From: Gemmatimonadota bacterium
GTDB lineage: Bacteria; Gemmatimonadota; Gemmatimonadetes; Longimicrobiales; Longimicrobiaceae
Length of the DNA stretch: 6,404 nucleotides
Direction: 5' to 3'
Assembly (NCBI GenBank): GCA_019240375.1
Contig: JAFAYN010000158.1
Location: 1 to 6,404, forward strand
Shown: positions 1-5,200 of the stretch, in pieces
Position numbering within the stretch: the stretch's first letter is position 1
Layout: each line of letters starts with the position of its first letter
Notes under the pieces: model-generated
Databases searched by the model: none
Seen by the model: only the letters and a program-made list of their open reading frames with translations
Told to the model about the DNA's origin: nothing
Translations under genes and position numbers: made by a program

Positions 1-1
1 C

Positions 2-646
2 ACCGCGCTGCGGCTCCTGCTGGAGGTGCGCGAGGTGGTGCAGGAGTCCGCGCGCCAGGTGACGGAGCTGCGGCAGACTTCCATGCAGATCGACCGCTTC
101 GTGGAGACCATCACCGCCATCGCCCGGCAGACCAACCTGCTGGCGCTAAACGCAGCCATCGAGGCGGCCCGCGCCGGGGAGCACGGCCGCGGCTTCGCCG
201 TGGTGGCCGAGGAGGTCCGCAAGCTGGCCGAGGGTTCGGCCCGGGCGGCGCAGGAGGTCGCGCAGAACGTGCAGGAGATCCGCTCGCGCATCGAGGGGGT
301 GGTGGGGACGATGCAGGAGGGGACGGGGAAGGTGGCCGGGGCGGAGGAGATCTCCAAGGGCGCGGACACGGCGCTGGAGCAGATCATCGCCGCGGTGGAC
401 GGGGTGCGCCTGGCCGCCGACCGGGTGGTGCACGCGGTGGGGCGCAACCAGGAGGCGATGCGCGAGGTGGAGCGCGCCGTGGCCGAGGTGTCCGGCACCT
501 CCGAGTCGCACGCCGCCAGCGCGGAGGAGGTGTCCGCCGCCGCCGAGGAGCAGTCGGCCGCCACCGAGCAGATGTCGGCCTCCAGCGCCGAGCTGCTGGC
601 CGCCGCCGAACGCATGAAGGAGCTGGTCAGCGGGTTCCACACCTGA
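2..646 (+). CDS. Methyl-accepting chemotaxis protein, C-terminal signalling domain (5' partial)
   Basis: This is the cytoplasmic end of a chemoreceptor, which controls the CheA kinase through CheW. The frame is open from the left edge, so the sensor, any membrane segments and HAMP domain lie outside; 214 codons are visible. The diagnostic hairpin-tip motif [18 protein letters not shown] is at visible residues 43-60 and is followed by [15 protein letters not shown], the conserved CheA/CheW-contacting turn. The remaining ~140 residues are an Ala/Glu-rich antiparallel coiled coil with heptad spacing and a typical [18 protein letters not shown] stretch near the end, where methylation-type Glu/Gln pairs occur. 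There is no C-terminal NWETF-like CheR-docking pentapeptide; the protein ends SGFHT. The family is certain from the tip motif; ligand and topology cannot be told from this part. A strong hairpin follows 22 bp after the stop. Confidence 0.97.
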   Translation, partial: TALRLLLEVREVVQESARQVTELRQTSMQIDRFVETITAIARQTNLLALNAAIEAARAGEHGRGFAVVAEEVRKLAEGSARAAQEVAQNVQEIRSRIEGVVGTMQEGTGKVAGAEEISKGADTALEQIIAAVDGVRLAADRVVHAVGRNQEAMREVERAVAEVSGTSESHAASAEEVSAAAEEQSAATEQMSASSAELLAAAERMKELVSGFHT

Positions 647-668
647 GCCGAACGGCGGAAAAATGAAA

Positions 669-701
669 GACGGGGCGGCGCCGCGATGGCGCCGCCCCGT
701 C
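669..701. terminator. Bidirectional intrinsic terminator between convergent genes
   Basis: A perfect 14-bp GC-rich stem (669-682 with 688-701) closes a 5-nt loop (GCGAT). It lies between the chemoreceptor stop (646) and the stop of the convergent secreted-protein gene (727). Read on the - strand the stem is followed at once by TTTCATTTTT, a good U-tract, so it best serves the leftward gene. On the + strand the tail (GTCGTTCAG) is poor in T, although an A-rich run precedes the stem. Confidence 0.85.
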
Positions 702-726
702 GTCGTTCAGGGCCGGGCCTTCTCCG

Positions 727-1242
727 TCAGCGGTCGGGGTTCACGCGCGGAATGGCACGGACCGGGGTCGTGGCGTCGCGCCGCACCCGGCTCCACGGGT
801 TGTGCCAGGCACGGTACGAGGTGGCCTTGAAGTGCCCGCGGTTGGTGTTGTAGACGAAGAAGCTCCAGTAGCGGCTCTCGTCGTACAGGTAGAGCGCGAT
901 GTTGCTCTTGCTCGGGGCCGTCTCGGCCCGGGTGGGGTCGCCGCTGTCCGCGAACGGGACGGCGGGCGCGTTGAACCAGATCTCCCGTGGCTCGGCCTGG
1001 TTGAGCGGCCGGTCGATCCAGGAGCAGGTGCCGGGAGCGAGCCCACTCCCGTCCGCCCCCGCGGCTTTCGGGCTCGCCCGGAAGGCGACGACCTCCTCGG
1101 TGAGGGTCAGTCCCGCCGGGTGGAAATTGAAGTCGCTCCCGTAGTTCCCCCGGCAGCGCAGCTCGTACGACTGCTGGCTGTTCGCCGCGGCCGGGACCAG
1201 GGACAGGAGCGGGAGGACGATGGGGAGGAGGCGCCAGGACAT
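727..1242 (-). CDS. Small secreted protein of unknown function with two cysteines
   Basis: I do not recognise a named family. From the chosen ATG the protein has 171 residues: a short basic n-region (MSWR), a hydrophobic stretch (residues 5-17) and an AAA/ANS-type cleavage site around residues 20-22, a Sec signal peptide without a lipobox cysteine. The frame is open 20 codons further upstream, but that would bury the signal peptide behind a Pro/Arg-rich stretch, so ATG at 1242 is preferred; GGGGA lies 5 nt before it. The mature part has exactly two cysteines, C30 (in LRCRG) and C73 (in PGTCSWIDRPL), which could form a disulfide. It is then rich in aromatics, with a YWSFFVYN segment suggesting beta structure, and ends in a basic tail. 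It is expected outside the cytoplasm. It ends in a strong terminator and appears monocistronic: another terminator-like hairpin separates it from the dehydrogenase gene upstream. Confidence 0.75.
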   Translation of the reverse strand: MSWRLLPIVLPLLSLVPAAANSQQSYELRCRGNYGSDFNFHPAGLTLTEEVVAFRASPKAAGADGSGLAPGTCSWIDRPLNQAEPREIWFNAPAVPFADSGDPTRAETAPSKSNIALYLYDESRYWSFFVYNTNRGHFKATSYRAWHNPWSRVRRDATTPVRAIPRVNPDR

Positions 1243-1267
1243 GGGGATCCCCGCTGCTGGAGGACAG

Positions 1268-1304
1268 CCGTGCCGCTCACCCCTGGGCGGGGCACAGGGC
1301 ACGG
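1268..1304 (-). promoter_or_regulatory. Stem-loop in the 5' leader of the secreted-protein gene
   Basis: In the leftward transcript a 7-bp outer stem (CCGTGCC/GGCACGG, 1298-1304 with 1268-1274) and a 4-bp inner stem (CCCC/GGGG, 1289-1292 with 1280-1283) are separated by a symmetric 5x5 internal loop and capped by 5 nt. It begins about where a transcript from the candidate promoter at 1309-1337 would start and ends 25 nt before the ATG. The structure is seen; a role in mRNA stability or translation is inferred. Confidence 0.45.
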
Positions 1305-1308
1305 TCGC

Positions 1309-1337
1309 AATATGCTCGCGGCACCGGGGAGGAACAA
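1309..1337 (-). promoter_or_regulatory. Candidate sigma-70-type promoter for the secreted-protein gene
   Basis: On the - strand a TTGTTC -35-like box (1332-1337) and a CATATT -10-like box (1309-1314) are separated by exactly 17 nt. They match the consensus at three and four of six positions. They sit between the upstream gene's terminator hairpin and the ATG at 1242, giving a leader of about 60 nt. The match is weak on its own; position and spacing support it. Confidence 0.35.
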
Positions 1338-1361
1338 GGATCCTCGCGACACGGACGGAAA

Positions 1362-1390
1362 CGGCGCCCCCGGAACACCCGGGAGCGCCG
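1362..1390 (-). terminator. Terminator-like hairpin after the dehydrogenase gene
   Basis: Eleven base pairs with one C/A mismatch (1362-1373 with 1379-1390) close an AACAC loop, starting 25 nt past the dehydrogenase stop codon. The tail on the - strand begins TTTCCGT, only a short U-run, so termination may be partial. It separates this gene from the secreted-protein gene downstream. Confidence 0.6.
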
Positions 1391-1415
1391 CTTCAGCAAC
1401 CAAACCAGGTAGAAC

Positions 1416-2579
1416 TTACCGCGCCTCGGCCGGCGTCAGACGGCTCTCGCGGATCTCCACGCCACGCTGCCGCAGCGCCTCGATGTACGCCTCGGCCGGC
1501 ATGCACTCGTCCGGCGTCCACACGCCCGGCTGGATCTTCCCCTGCGCCTGGAACGCCCCGGTGATCGCCAGCGAGAACCCGGTGGTGCGCATCATCGCGG
1601 TGATCCCGGTCTCGGCGTCGTAGCGGTCCAGCAGGTCCCAGCGGATCACCGTCTCCTCGCCGTCCTTGACGCCCTCGGCCTCCACGCGCAGCACCACCAT
1701 GTCCGGGCTGGCCTTGTAGTCCTTGCGCAGACGCGGCCCCACGACGGACAGGAACACGTCGCGCGGCACCACCCGGCTCCCCTTGACGTCCACCGGCTCC
1801 AGGTCGAGCAGGCCGATGTCGCGGATGGTCTCCATGGCCTTCGCGTGGCCGGGGTAGCGCAACGTCTTGTACTCCATGGTGGGAAGCTTCCCCTCGTACC
1901 GCTGCGCCATGGTGGACAGGCCGCCGGCGGTGTGGAACGCCTCCAGCGTGCCGACGCCGGGGAACTCCAGCTCCTCGATCTCGGACAGCGCCTTGACCTG
2001 CGTGGGCTTGCCGTCGCGCAGCACCCAGGAAAGGGTGGTGTAGTAGTCGAGCGCGCCCTCCAGCGAGTAGACGATCTGGTAGTTGAGCGGGGGCTCGGGG
2101 TTCTGCGGGAGGCCGCCCACCTTGATGCGGATGGCGCGCACCTCGTCGAGCTGCCGGATCCCGTGATCGGCCAGGATGTTGACCATCCCCGGCGCGAGCC
2201 CGCAGTCGGGGACCACGCTGACGCCCTGCGCCACGGCGCGGTCCTGCATGGCCTTCTGCTGGAGCACGATCTCGGTGTTCCCGCCCAGGTCGCAGAAGTG
2301 GGAGCCCGCGTCGACCGCGGCGACGGCCATCCCCAGGTTGAAATAGTAGGGGAAGGCGCTCATGGTGGCGGTGACGCCGTCCATCGCCTGGCGGACCGCG
2401 GCGCGGTCGTTGGCGTCCACCCGGGCCAGGGTGAGGCGGTTCCCGACGTAGGGCTGGAGGAACCCGGCGACGTTGTCGACGTTGATGTCGGCGAGGACCA
2501 CGTCGTAATCGGTGTGCGCCAGCAGGTCGTAGGCACAGGCCGAGCCCTGCAGCCCCGCACCGAGCACGAGCATCCGCAT
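1416..2579 (-). CDS. Saccharopine dehydrogenase-family oxidoreductase, lysine 6-dehydrogenase-like
   Basis: A 387-residue cytosolic NAD(P)-dependent dehydrogenase. The N-terminus is a Rossmann fold with LGAGLQG (G7, G9, G12) and an acidic D31 at the end of the second strand (VVLAD), which in Rossmann enzymes usually favours NAD over NADP. DLGGNTE (97-103) and PDCGLAPG (124-131) are the conserved segments between the nucleotide-binding and catalytic domains in this family. The C-terminal part (KVGGLP, PPLNYQIVYS, TGITAMMRTTGFSLAITG) matches the saccharopine dehydrogenase C-terminal domain. Length and motifs resemble lysine 6-dehydrogenase and relatives, which oxidise the side-chain amine of lysine or a lysine adduct; the substrate here is inferred, not proven. 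The frame is open 66 codons upstream, but ATG 2579 has AAGGAG 6 nt before it and places the glycine motif at residue 7, the normal position. It diverges from infA and ends in a terminator-like hairpin, so it looks monocistronic. Confidence 0.9.
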   Translation of the reverse strand: MRMLVLGAGLQGSACAYDLLAHTDYDVVLADINVDNVAGFLQPYVGNRLTLARVDANDRAAVRQAMDGVTATMSAFPYYFNLGMAVAAVDAGSHFCDLGGNTEIVLQQKAMQDRAVAQGVSVVPDCGLAPGMVNILADHGIRQLDEVRAIRIKVGGLPQNPEPPLNYQIVYSLEGALDYYTTLSWVLRDGKPTQVKALSEIEELEFPGVGTLEAFHTAGGLSTMAQRYEGKLPTMEYKTLRYPGHAKAMETIRDIGLLDLEPVDVKGSRVVPRDVFLSVVGPRLRKDYKASPDMVVLRVEAEGVKDGEETVIRWDLLDRYDAETGITAMMRTTGFSLAITGAFQAQGKIQPGVWTPDECMPAEAYIEALRQRGVEIRESRLTPAEAR

Positions 2580-2585
2580 ACTCCA

Positions 2586-2591
2586 CTCCTT
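2586..2591 (-). promoter_or_regulatory. Ribosome binding site of the dehydrogenase gene
   Basis: AAGGAG on the - strand, 6 nt before ATG 2579. It fixes this start against the in-frame upstream codons, whose translation (Pro/Arg-rich) does not resemble a dehydrogenase N-terminus. Confidence 0.85.
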
Positions 2592-2682
2592 GCGCTGAGA
2601 TGAATCCGCCGCGCATGGCGCCGGAAGGGTGTCGAGAGCGAGCCGCCGGCCGGTGACGGCCGTGCGAGGGCGGGAAGATACG

Positions 2683-2743
2683 CCCCGGGGGTGCGAAGCG
2701 CAAAGCTTCGGCCGGGAAGTGCCTCGCGAGGGCTCCCCCGGGG
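2683..2743. repeat. Nested inverted repeat in the divergent intergenic region
   Basis: CCCCGGGGG (2683-2691) pairs perfectly with CCCCCGGGG (2735-2743) over 9 bp. Inside lie a 6-bp hairpin, CGAAGC/GCTTCG with a GCAAA loop (2694-2710), and a weak hairpin around the palindrome CCTCGCGAGG (2722-2731). Together they could form a three-way junction in RNA or single-stranded DNA. Each outer arm also contains the 8-bp palindrome CCCCGGGG, so two protein-binding half sites are an alternative. It lies 104 bp upstream of the dehydrogenase start and 27 bp upstream of the infA -35-like box. I cannot match it to a known riboswitch class. Confidence 0.6.
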
Positions 2744-2769
2744 TGGGAAACACAGGCAATACGGGACTC

Positions 2770-2797
2770 TTTTCCATTGCGTGGCGGCACCTAATAT
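2770..2797 (+). promoter_or_regulatory. Candidate infA promoter
   Basis: TAATAT (2792-2797) is a good -10-like hexamer in the one AT-rich patch of this GC-rich region. TTTTCC (2770-2775), 16 nt upstream, is a poor -35 match. Transcription would start near 2804 and give a leader of about 70 nt before the infA TTG. The -10 call rests on composition and position. Confidence 0.45.
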
Positions 2798-2860
2798 TGT
2801 TTTGAGTCCAGTCATGATGATGCGGTCCCGGCTGTCACCGGGCCGCCCACCCACCCGTGA

Positions 2861-2867
2861 AAGGAGG
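2861..2867 (+). promoter_or_regulatory. Shine-Dalgarno sequence deciding the infA TTG start
   Basis: AAGGAGG, part of the longer GAAAGGAGG, ends 6 nt before TTG 2874. It is the strongest ribosome binding site in the window and points to TTG as the start rather than the in-frame ATG triplet at 2814-2822. Confidence 0.9.
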
Positions 2868-2873
2868 CGCCGC

Positions 2874-3089
2874 TTGGCAAAGGAAGCGATCGAGATGCAG
2901 GGCACCGTGACGGAGGTGCTCCCGGACACCAACTTCCGGGTGGAGCTGGAGAACGGTCACAGGGTGCTGGCGTACATCTCGGGACGGATGCGCAAGAACT
3001 ACATCAAGATCCTGGCGGGGGACAGGGTCACCATCGAGATGTCCCCCTACGACCTGAAGCGCGGCCGGATCACGTACCGGTTCAAGTAA
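2874..3089 (+). CDS. infA: Translation initiation factor IF-1
   Basis: IF-1 binds the ribosomal A site on the 30S subunit with IF-2 and IF-3 during initiation. The 71-residue product is a single S1-type OB fold and follows the family along its whole length: [21 protein letters not shown] (21-29), the [16 protein letters not shown] stretch (35-50) with its basic 30S-contacting residues, and [13 protein letters not shown] near the end. It is one residue shorter than E. coli IF-1, lost between MAKE and IEM. The start is TTG, chosen because the family begins M-A-K-E here and a near-perfect Shine-Dalgarno sits 6 nt upstream. The frame is open further up, with ATGATGATG at 2814-2822, but the extension would be an Arg/Pro-rich stretch unlike any IF-1. 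The gene stands alone, divergent from the dehydrogenase and convergent with the HAD gene, not next to the ribosomal protein genes that often surround infA. Confidence 0.98.
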   Translation: MAKEAIEMQGTVTEVLPDTNFRVELENGHRVLAYISGRMRKNYIKILAGDRVTIEMSPYDLKRGRITYRFK

Positions 3090-3204
3090 ACTTTCCTTCA
3101 CACCGGATCTTCCACACTTACAGCGAAACGCGCCGACAGCCGGGTGGCCGCCGACGCGTCGTGTCGCTCCTTCCGGTCCGGCGTCCAGCTCAGTGCGCGC
3201 CGCC

Positions 3205-3222
3205 GTCCAGCCGGTCCAGCCG
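3205..3222. repeat. Tandem 9-bp direct repeat
   Basis: GTCCAGCCG occurs twice head to tail in the 161-bp gap between the convergent infA and HAD genes. I see no convincing terminator or gene in this gap; the repeat may be chance in GC-rich DNA. Confidence 0.5.
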
Positions 3223-3250
3223 TGCCTTCAGCGCCGCCGACCGGCAGCGG

Positions 3251-3907
3251 TCACTTCTGCAGGGTGCCGTCCACCAGCCGCAGCACGTCCTCCGGGCGCT
3301 CCAGGAACCAGTCGGGCGACTCGCGCACCAGCGCGTCGTGCGGGAAGGGCCCCCAGAGCGCGGCGGCGGTCCGCGTCCCCGCCCCCCGCCCGGATGCCAT
3401 GTCGTGCGGAGAGTCGCCGATGAACACCGCCTCGTCGGCACTCACGCCCAGCCGCTCCAGCGCGACCCGCACCGGCTCGGGGTGCGGCTTGGGCTGGGCC
3501 ACGTCCTCCGGGGTGACGATCACCGGGAAGTGCTCCACCAGCCCGCACAGGTCCATCCCTCGCAGCGTCCCCTCGCGGTGGCGGCTGGTGACGATGGCGA
3601 GGCGCACCCCGCGCCCGGCCAGCTCCTCGACGGCGCGGACGGCGCCCGGGAAGGGGTGGAGCAGGTCGTCGTAGTGGGCGCGCTGGTAGCGCTGGTAGGT
3701 GTGCAGCATCTCCAGCGCCTCTTCGGGAGAGCGGGCGAAGCGGGCGAGCTGGATGTCGAGCGGGGTGCCGAACCCGCTCAGCCACTCCTCGTCGGGCGGG
3801 ACTTCGCCCAGGTGGGTGGACATGGTGTGCCGGTACGACCGCATGATGAGGTCGGTGGTATCGGCCAGGGTGCCGTCGAAGTCGTACAGGACCGCCTTGA
3901 GCTGCAT
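3251..3907 (-). CDS. HAD-superfamily phosphatase, PpaX/phosphoglycolate phosphatase type
   Basis: A 218-residue cytosolic Mg-dependent phosphohydrolase with all four HAD motifs: motif I YDFDGTLADT (nucleophile D9, acid/base D11), motif II AIVTSR (T107), motif III K140 in PKPHPEP, and motif IV IGDSPHD (D165, D169). The helical segment between motifs I and II (residues ~16-85) is the small C1 cap that selects the substrate. Length and details (DLIMRSYRHTM after motif I, SPDWFLERPEDVL at the end) resemble pyrophosphatase PpaX more than Gph, but this family is not reliably split by sequence, so the substrate (pyrophosphate, phosphoglycolate or another small phosphate ester) is open. The start is ATG 3907; AGGGA, 6 nt before it, overlaps the TAG stop of the upstream metalloenzyme gene. 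The 9-bp gap implies cotranscription and possibly coupled translation with that gene. Confidence 0.92.
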   Translation of the reverse strand: MQLKAVLYDFDGTLADTTDLIMRSYRHTMSTHLGEVPPDEEWLSGFGTPLDIQLARFARSPEEALEMLHTYQRYQRAHYDDLLHPFPGAVRAVEELAGRGVRLAIVTSRHREGTLRGMDLCGLVEHFPVIVTPEDVAQPKPHPEPVRVALERLGVSADEAVFIGDSPHDMASGRGAGTRTAAALWGPFPHDALVRESPDWFLERPEDVLRLVDGTLQK

Positions 3908-3916
3908 CTTCGTTCC

Positions 3917-4918
3917 CTATTCGTGAATGCCGGCGCCGTCCGGAGGGGGCGGCCCGGCAGGTGGTTCGATCCCCAGGAGATCCAGGAGCGCGGGGGTGAC
4001 GTGGGTGAGGTCGCGCACCCGCGCCGCGACCGCCTCCCTCCCCCGCCCCACCGCGATCACCGGCACCGGGTTGAGGGTGTGCCCCGCCTCCACATCCTCG
4101 ATGTTGCCGTGGTCGCTGGCGACCACCAGGAGCGCGTCTTCGGGGAGCGCGTCGGCGAGGGCGCCCAGGAAGGCGTCCACCTTTTCCAGCGCGCGCACCG
4201 CCTCGGCCAGCTCGCCGCGGTGCCCGGTGTAGTCGGTGTCGTAGTGCGCGAACAGCGTCACCTCGGCGCCCGTAGCGATACGCGCCAGCCGCCGCCCCGC
4301 CTCCTCGGGAGTGACGTCCTCCAGCTCTCCGACCGTCTCGCGCCAGCGCTCGTTGGTGATGGAAGAGGCCACCGCGTTCCCCGCCGCCAGCTCGGGGAGG
4401 TCGCGCGTCAGCACCCCCGCCGCCACCGCCACCAGGGGGGGCGCCGCAGGCCGCCGGAAGATGCGCGGGTCGGCCTCGGTGACGCGGAAGGGATAGGCGT
4501 TGGCGAAGGCGACGGAGCGCCCCGCCGCCAGGGCGCGGCTCAGCAGGTTCTCCGCGCGTAGCATCTCCCGAAGCGCGGTGGGGACCCACGGCCCGAAGTG
4601 CCGCCCGTACAGCTCCGGCGCGTTGCGCCCGGTGAGCAGCGCCGTCTGCCCCGTCCCGCTCTGCGGCGTCCCCGCCACCCCCAAGGTGGCGTCCGCCGCC
4701 ACCAGCGCCGCCCCCGCGCCATCGATGCGCCCGCCGTCCGCCAGGTGCTCGCGCAGCGGGAGCCGCCCGCCCAGCAGCCCCCGCAGCCGCGGCAGGCGTG
4801 CCGCCGCGAACGGGTTGACGCGCGGGTCGTCCGCCCCGATCCCCACCCCGTCCAGGAAGACGAGGAGGACGCGGGAGGGCCGGGCGGCTCCGCTGCCGGG
4901 GATGGATGGATCGCTCAT
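3917..4918 (-). CDS. Alkaline phosphatase-superfamily metalloenzyme, phosphomutase-like
   Basis: From ATG 4918 the protein has 333 residues. It carries the two-metal site of the phosphoglycerate mutase (iPGM)/phosphopentomutase branch in order: D23 in VFLDGVG, a nucleophile motif GTPQSGTGQTALLTG (83-97; T89 is the likely phosphoryl acceptor, S87 less so), D229 and H233 in TDYTGH, D269-H270 in SDHGN, and H280 in AGHT. About 140 residues separate the nucleophile from TDYTGH, room for a small cap domain, but the whole is much shorter than iPGM (~510) and somewhat shorter than phosphopentomutase (~390), and lacks their SEVGH- or GHWE-type signatures. I therefore call it phosphomutase- or phosphatase-like without a substrate. 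No signal peptide; cytosolic. The start is uncertain: codons upstream of 4918 stay open but are low-complexity, and no Shine-Dalgarno precedes 4918. It heads an operon with the HAD phosphatase gene. Confidence 0.85.
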   Translation of the reverse strand: MSDPSIPGSGAARPSRVLLVFLDGVGIGADDPRVNPFAAARLPRLRGLLGGRLPLREHLADGGRIDGAGAALVAADATLGVAGTPQSGTGQTALLTGRNAPELYGRHFGPWVPTALREMLRAENLLSRALAAGRSVAFANAYPFRVTEADPRIFRRPAAPPLVAVAAGVLTRDLPELAAGNAVASSITNERWRETVGELEDVTPEEAGRRLARIATGAEVTLFAHYDTDYTGHRGELAEAVRALEKVDAFLGALADALPEDALLVVASDHGNIEDVEAGHTLNPVPVIAVGRGREAVAARVRDLTHVTPALLDLLGIEPPAGPPPPDGAGIHE

Positions 4919-4927
4919 GAGGGGGAC

Positions 4928-4956
4928 AATGTAACGCGGGGCGGCGGGGGTGGGAC
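4928..4956 (-). promoter_or_regulatory. Candidate promoter for the metalloenzyme-HAD operon
   Basis: TACATT (4928-4933, - strand) matches four of six -10 positions; GTCCCA, 17 nt upstream (4951-4956), is a weak -35. The -10 ends only 9 nt before ATG 4918, so the mRNA would start at or just before the start codon, which fits the missing Shine-Dalgarno. Weak evidence. Confidence 0.3.
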
Positions 4957-4981
4957 AGGCGGGCATCGCACGCCCCCATCC

Positions 4982-5024
4982 GGCGGCCTGAGAGCCGCCA
5001 CCTTCCCCCAATTCTGGGGGAAGG
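4982..5024. repeat. Two adjacent perfect hairpins
   Basis: GGCGGC/GCCGCC (4982-4987 with 4994-4999, 6-nt loop) is followed one base later by a perfect 10-bp stem (5001-5010 with 5015-5024) capped by ATTC. Neither strand has a T-run after them, so they are not typical terminators. They lie 63 bp upstream of the metalloenzyme start. Confidence 0.7.
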
Positions 5025-5065
5025 CATCCCGCAGAAGAAAATTGGGTGCGCGGCTTCGGCCTGGC

Positions 5066-5103
5066 CCCCTCCCCAAACCCCTCCCCCGCGCGCAGGGGAG
5101 GGG
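5066..5103. repeat. C-rich direct repeat with a pairing G-rich arm
   Basis: CCCCTCCCC occurs twice (5066-5074 and 5078-5086) separated by AAA. Its exact complement GGGGAGGGG follows at 5095-5103, so either copy can form a 9-bp stem with it. The nearer one closes an 8-nt loop CGCGCGCA. It looks like a dispersed palindromic element rather than a gene control site. Confidence 0.7.
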
Positions 5104-5106
5104 CTC

Positions 5107-5156
5107 AACAACACGAAGAAGGGCGGCATTCGCGAGAATGGCCGCCCTGCGTTGTT
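5107..5156. terminator. Stem-loop with GNRA cap and T-rich tail on the - strand
   Basis: AGGGCGGC (5120-5127) pairs with GCCGCCCT (5141-5148). One bulged G (5140) follows, then ATTC/GAAT, capped by GCGA on the + strand, a GNRA tetraloop. An outer AACAAC/GTTGTT stem (5107-5112 with 5151-5156) extends it across an internal loop. On the - strand the main stem is followed by TCTTCGTGTTGTTG, so it could end a leftward transcript that has read past the transglycosylase gene. Its use as a terminator is inferred. Confidence 0.45.
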
Positions 5157-5185
5157 CTGCCGTTCCTGTAGTTCCCTGCCGTTCC
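5154..5185. repeat. Phased GTTCC repeats within a doubled 10-mer
   Basis: GTTCC starts at 5162, 5171 and 5181, with a degenerate GTTCT at 5154, giving steps of 8, 9 and 10 bp, close to one helical turn. The flanking context makes CTGCCGTTCC an exact 10-bp direct repeat (5157-5166 and 5176-5185). It lies just upstream (+ strand) of the hairpin array and might be a protein-binding site; function unknown. Confidence 0.5.
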
Positions 5186-5200
5186 CACATTCTGTTGCGA

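Noticed and set aside
2694..2720. CGCAAAGC followed by CGGCC, resembling the core of the cyclic-di-GMP-I (GEMM) riboswitch
   Set aside because: The partner segments (GGCAAACC-like strand, GAAA-capped helix, receptor helix) are absent, and the motif is explained by a simple CGAAGC/GCTTCG hairpin.
2683..2743. Small SRP RNA, suggested by the GGGGGTGC start and long outer stem
   Set aside because: The universally conserved SRP Alu-free core (GGUCAGG, GGAAGNNAGCA) is missing and the stem is far too short.
1393..2790. Open frame (465 codons) on the - strand overlapping the dehydrogenase gene
   Set aside because: It is a shifted frame of the dehydrogenase gene, with an Arg/Gly/Ala-rich product and no recognisable motif.
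2814..2822. ATGATGATG as the infA start
   Set aside because: It would add 20 Arg/Pro-rich residues not found in IF-1, has only a weak GAG upstream, and ignores the strong Shine-Dalgarno before TTG 2874.
3090..3250. Intrinsic terminator between convergent infA and HAD genes
   Set aside because: Only short or long-looped pairings (for example CCGGT/ACCGG at 3211-3244) are present, with no T-run on either strand.
3161..4561. Long open frame (466 codons) on the + strand across the HAD and metalloenzyme genes
   Set aside because: It is antisense to two genes with complete catalytic motifs, and its translation is His/Arg/Gly-rich with no domain; antisense frames stay open in very GC-rich coding DNA.
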